Source: an uncultured Acidimicrobiia bacterium
Lineage (GTDB): Bacteria > Actinomycetota > Acidimicrobiia > Spongiisociales > Spongiisociaceae
DNA: 7,307 nt
Direction: 5' to 3'
Assembly: GCA_937900165.1 (NCBI GenBank)
Contig: CALCCX010000527.1
Span: 1-7,307 of the forward strand
Shown here: positions 6,173-7,307 of the stretch, in pieces
Numbering within the stretch: the first letter of the stretch is position 1
Layout of the letters: each line of letters starts with the position of its first letter
The notes under the pieces: generated by a model
Seen by the model: only the letters and a program-made list of their open reading frames with translations
The model's database searches: none
What the model was told of the DNA's origin: nothing
Made by a program: the position numbers and the translations under genes

Positions 6173-7093
6173 GATTTCGATATCCCAACCAGAGAGCTTG
6201 CTCGCCAAACGGACATTCTGGCCACGCCGCCCGATGGCTAGGGATAACTGGTCTTCTCGCACGAGCACAATCGCTCGGCCTAACATTTTGCAGAGGATAA
6301 CCTGCTCGACCTCGGCTGGCTGCAAAGCGTTGGGGATAAATATCTCGAGATTGTCGTCCCATCGCACGATGTCGATACGCTCGCCGGCCAGTTCGTCGAC
6401 AATGTTTTTGATGCGGTTGCCGCGGACGCCCACGCAGGCACCGACGCAGTCAACCCGTTGGTCGCTACTGCTCACGGCGACTTTCGAACGGTAGCCGGGC
6501 TCTCGCGACATGGCGCGTACTTCGATGATGCCGTCGATAATTTCGGGAATCTCTTGCTCAAACAATCGCTGAACTAGCTGGGGACGGGCACGGCTGAGGA
6601 TCACTTTGACGCGGCTGCCCGATTTTCGCACTTCGAAAACGGTCGTCCTTACCCGCTCGTTGACGTGATGGGTTTCGCCAGGAATCCGTTCACTACGGGG
6701 CAGAATCGCTTCGACGTTGGTCAGCGAGACGGTTGCGGCACCGCCCTCGTATCGCTGAATGATGCCGCTGACCATTTCGCCAATCAGCTCGCTGTACTCG
6801 TCGTGAAGCGCATCCCGCTCGGCTTCACGGATTTTTTGGATCATCACCTGCTTGGCAGTTTGAGCGCCAATGCGACCGACGGTTTCCTCGGAGTCGAGCG
6901 GCTCGCCATCGCAGGAGGCCGTGATGGTGCCGGCGTCACGGTCAATTCGAACCTCTATTTCTGCCTCTTCGCCATAATGCTTCTTGGCGGCAGAGACTAG
7001 CGCAGCCTCAATTCCCTCGAACACGATTTCTTTTTCGATGTTCTTGTCGCGATGTATGGCATCAACGATTCTCAGGACTTCACTAGGGTTCAT
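6155..7093 (-). CDS. nusA: transcription termination/antitermination factor NusA, 3' end lost at a junction
   Basis: NusA binds RNA polymerase and nascent RNA and controls pausing, termination and antitermination. About 313 residues are genuine. They comprise the N-terminal polymerase-binding domain (about 1-100, opening Met-Asn-Pro-Ser-Glu-Val-Leu-Arg-Ile-Val-Asp-Ala-Ile), an S1 domain (about 105-170, with Pro-Arg-Ser-Glu-Arg-Ile-Pro-Gly-Glu), KH1 with Gly222-Val-Arg-Gly225, and KH2 with Ile-Gly288-Arg-Arg-Gly291-Gln-Asn. The start at 7093 is preferred over 7135 because it gives the standard N-terminus; no clear Shine-Dalgarno precedes it. The style, especially the Asn-Ile-Glu-Lys-Glu-Ile-Val-Phe-Glu-Gly-Ile opening, suggests Planctomycetes, where this site is often weak. 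The final KH2 segment and any C-terminal extension are replaced by pilM. Neither rimP nor infB is visible. Confidence 0.9.
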
Positions 7094-7106
7094 GAGGTTG
7101 GCTTTC

Positions 7107-7183
7107 TGCGGCAAATAACGCCTGCCGCAAGGCACTTCAGATTGTCAAATTGTCGGACGGGAAAGGTGCCATGACTTGCGGCA
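7107..7183 (-). promoter_or_regulatory. nusA leader with two mutually exclusive hairpins
   Basis: In the minus-strand transcript three segments share one pairing sequence. Segment 1 is TGCCGCAAG (7183-7175), segment 2 is CTTGCGGCA (7131-7123) and segment 3 is TGCCGCA (7113-7107). Segments 1 and 2 pair over 9 bp, and GCAC with GTGC can add an inner stem past a small bulge. Segments 2 and 3 pair over 7 bp with a 9-base loop, ending 13 bases before the nusA ATG. Segment 2 cannot do both. This is attenuator-like geometry, possibly controlling ribosome access or elongation. No T run follows the second hairpin, so a translational effect is likelier than termination. Confidence 0.4.
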
Positions 7184-7262
7184 CGACTCCTTCCCCATGT
7201 TATAGCTTCAGTCGTTTTAGCGGTTTTTTGAGGGCAGACGCTCCCTGGGGGCCTTGCAGGCT

Positions 7263-7305
7263 CCTAGTGCTTTGCCTAATGCTTGGAAAATGACAAAGCA
7301 CTAGG
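7263..7305. repeat. 12-mer in three copies, two direct and one inverted
   Basis: CCTAGTGCTTTG (7263-7274) is followed at once by the near copy CCTAATGCTTGG (7275-7286, 10 of 12 identical). After seven bases, CAAAGCACTAGG (7294-7305) is the perfect reverse complement of the first copy. The outer pair can form a 12-bp hairpin with a 19-base loop. It sits about 170-210 bases upstream of the nusA start at the window edge. It could be a regulator site, a terminator of an upstream gene, or a dispersed palindromic element. Confidence 0.6.
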
Positions 7306-7307
7306 CT

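Noticed and set aside
5660..6241. C-terminal extension of UvrB of nearly 200 residues
   Set aside because: It is the antisense of a clear PilM coding region. It has low-complexity Asp, Val and Arg-rich composition and no UVR-domain features.
5457..6362. Minus-strand frame of 301 residues spanning uvrB, pilM and nusA
   Set aside because: Its translation is rich in Arg, Gly and Ala with no family features. It is a shadow of the PilM/NusA frame and of antisense uvrB.
7143..7204. Promoter elements upstream of nusA (TTGACA on the minus strand at 7148-7143; TATAAC at 7204-7199)
   Set aside because: They are in the wrong order and spacing to work together, and neither has a reasonable partner at 16-18 bases.
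1..7307. CRISPR array, tRNA, rRNA, insertion sequence or phage-type defence module
   Set aside because: No regularly spaced repeats, cloverleaf, ribosomal RNA sequence, transposase or terminal repeats were seen on either strand.

Overview
The window reads as three blocks of different origin joined end to end. Positions 1 to about 5650 look like chromosome from a moderately GC-rich actinobacterium, perhaps Acidimicrobiia-like. The support is the coaE-uvrB pair typical of actinobacteria, the style of the proteins, and small Flp-type pilins with good Shine-Dalgarno sites. From about 5651 to 6172, on the minus strand, lies the interior of a type IV pilus PilM gene, of the kind seen in Acidobacteria and deltaproteobacteria-like groups. 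From about 6155 to 7307, also minus strand and apparently less GC-rich, lies the 5' part of a nusA gene and its leader, most like Planctomycetes. Taxon assignments come from recalled protein style, not from a search.

Layout of the first block. The left edge holds the 3' end of a plus-strand gene for a membrane-protein C-terminal domain (3-341). Hairpins follow, including a clean 11-bp bidirectional terminator candidate (422-447). A minus-strand group comes next, in transcription order: a six-helix sensor histidine kinase (3097-1553), a NarL/LuxR-type response regulator that starts on an ATGA overlap with the kinase stop (1556-918), and two tandem Flp prepilin genes (832-656 and 630-478). The first of these pilins encodes only 58 residues. 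Diverging from the kinase is coaE (3128-3724), then uvrB (3797 onward).

The right part is not a normal operon. UvrB keeps helicase motifs I to VI but loses its C-terminal UVR region at about 5651-5659. From there the open frame is only the antisense of pilM. On the minus strand, NusA (N-terminal domain, S1, KH1 and most of KH2) runs in frame into PilM at a shared Met-Thr-Gln-Glu-Glu-Leu-Ala-Glu stretch, and PilM runs out at the uvrB boundary. Three genes of unrelated function and apparent origin, each cut inside its coding sequence at short shared sequence, are best explained by a chimeric contig. A natural NusA-PilM fusion is much less likely.

The unusual non-coding features that are not joint artefacts lie upstream of nusA. 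One is a leader with two mutually exclusive hairpins built around TGCGGCA. The other is a three-copy 12-mer, two copies direct and one inverted, at the right edge. I found no convincing new multi-gene system. The most biologically coherent group is the kinase-regulator-pilin cluster.
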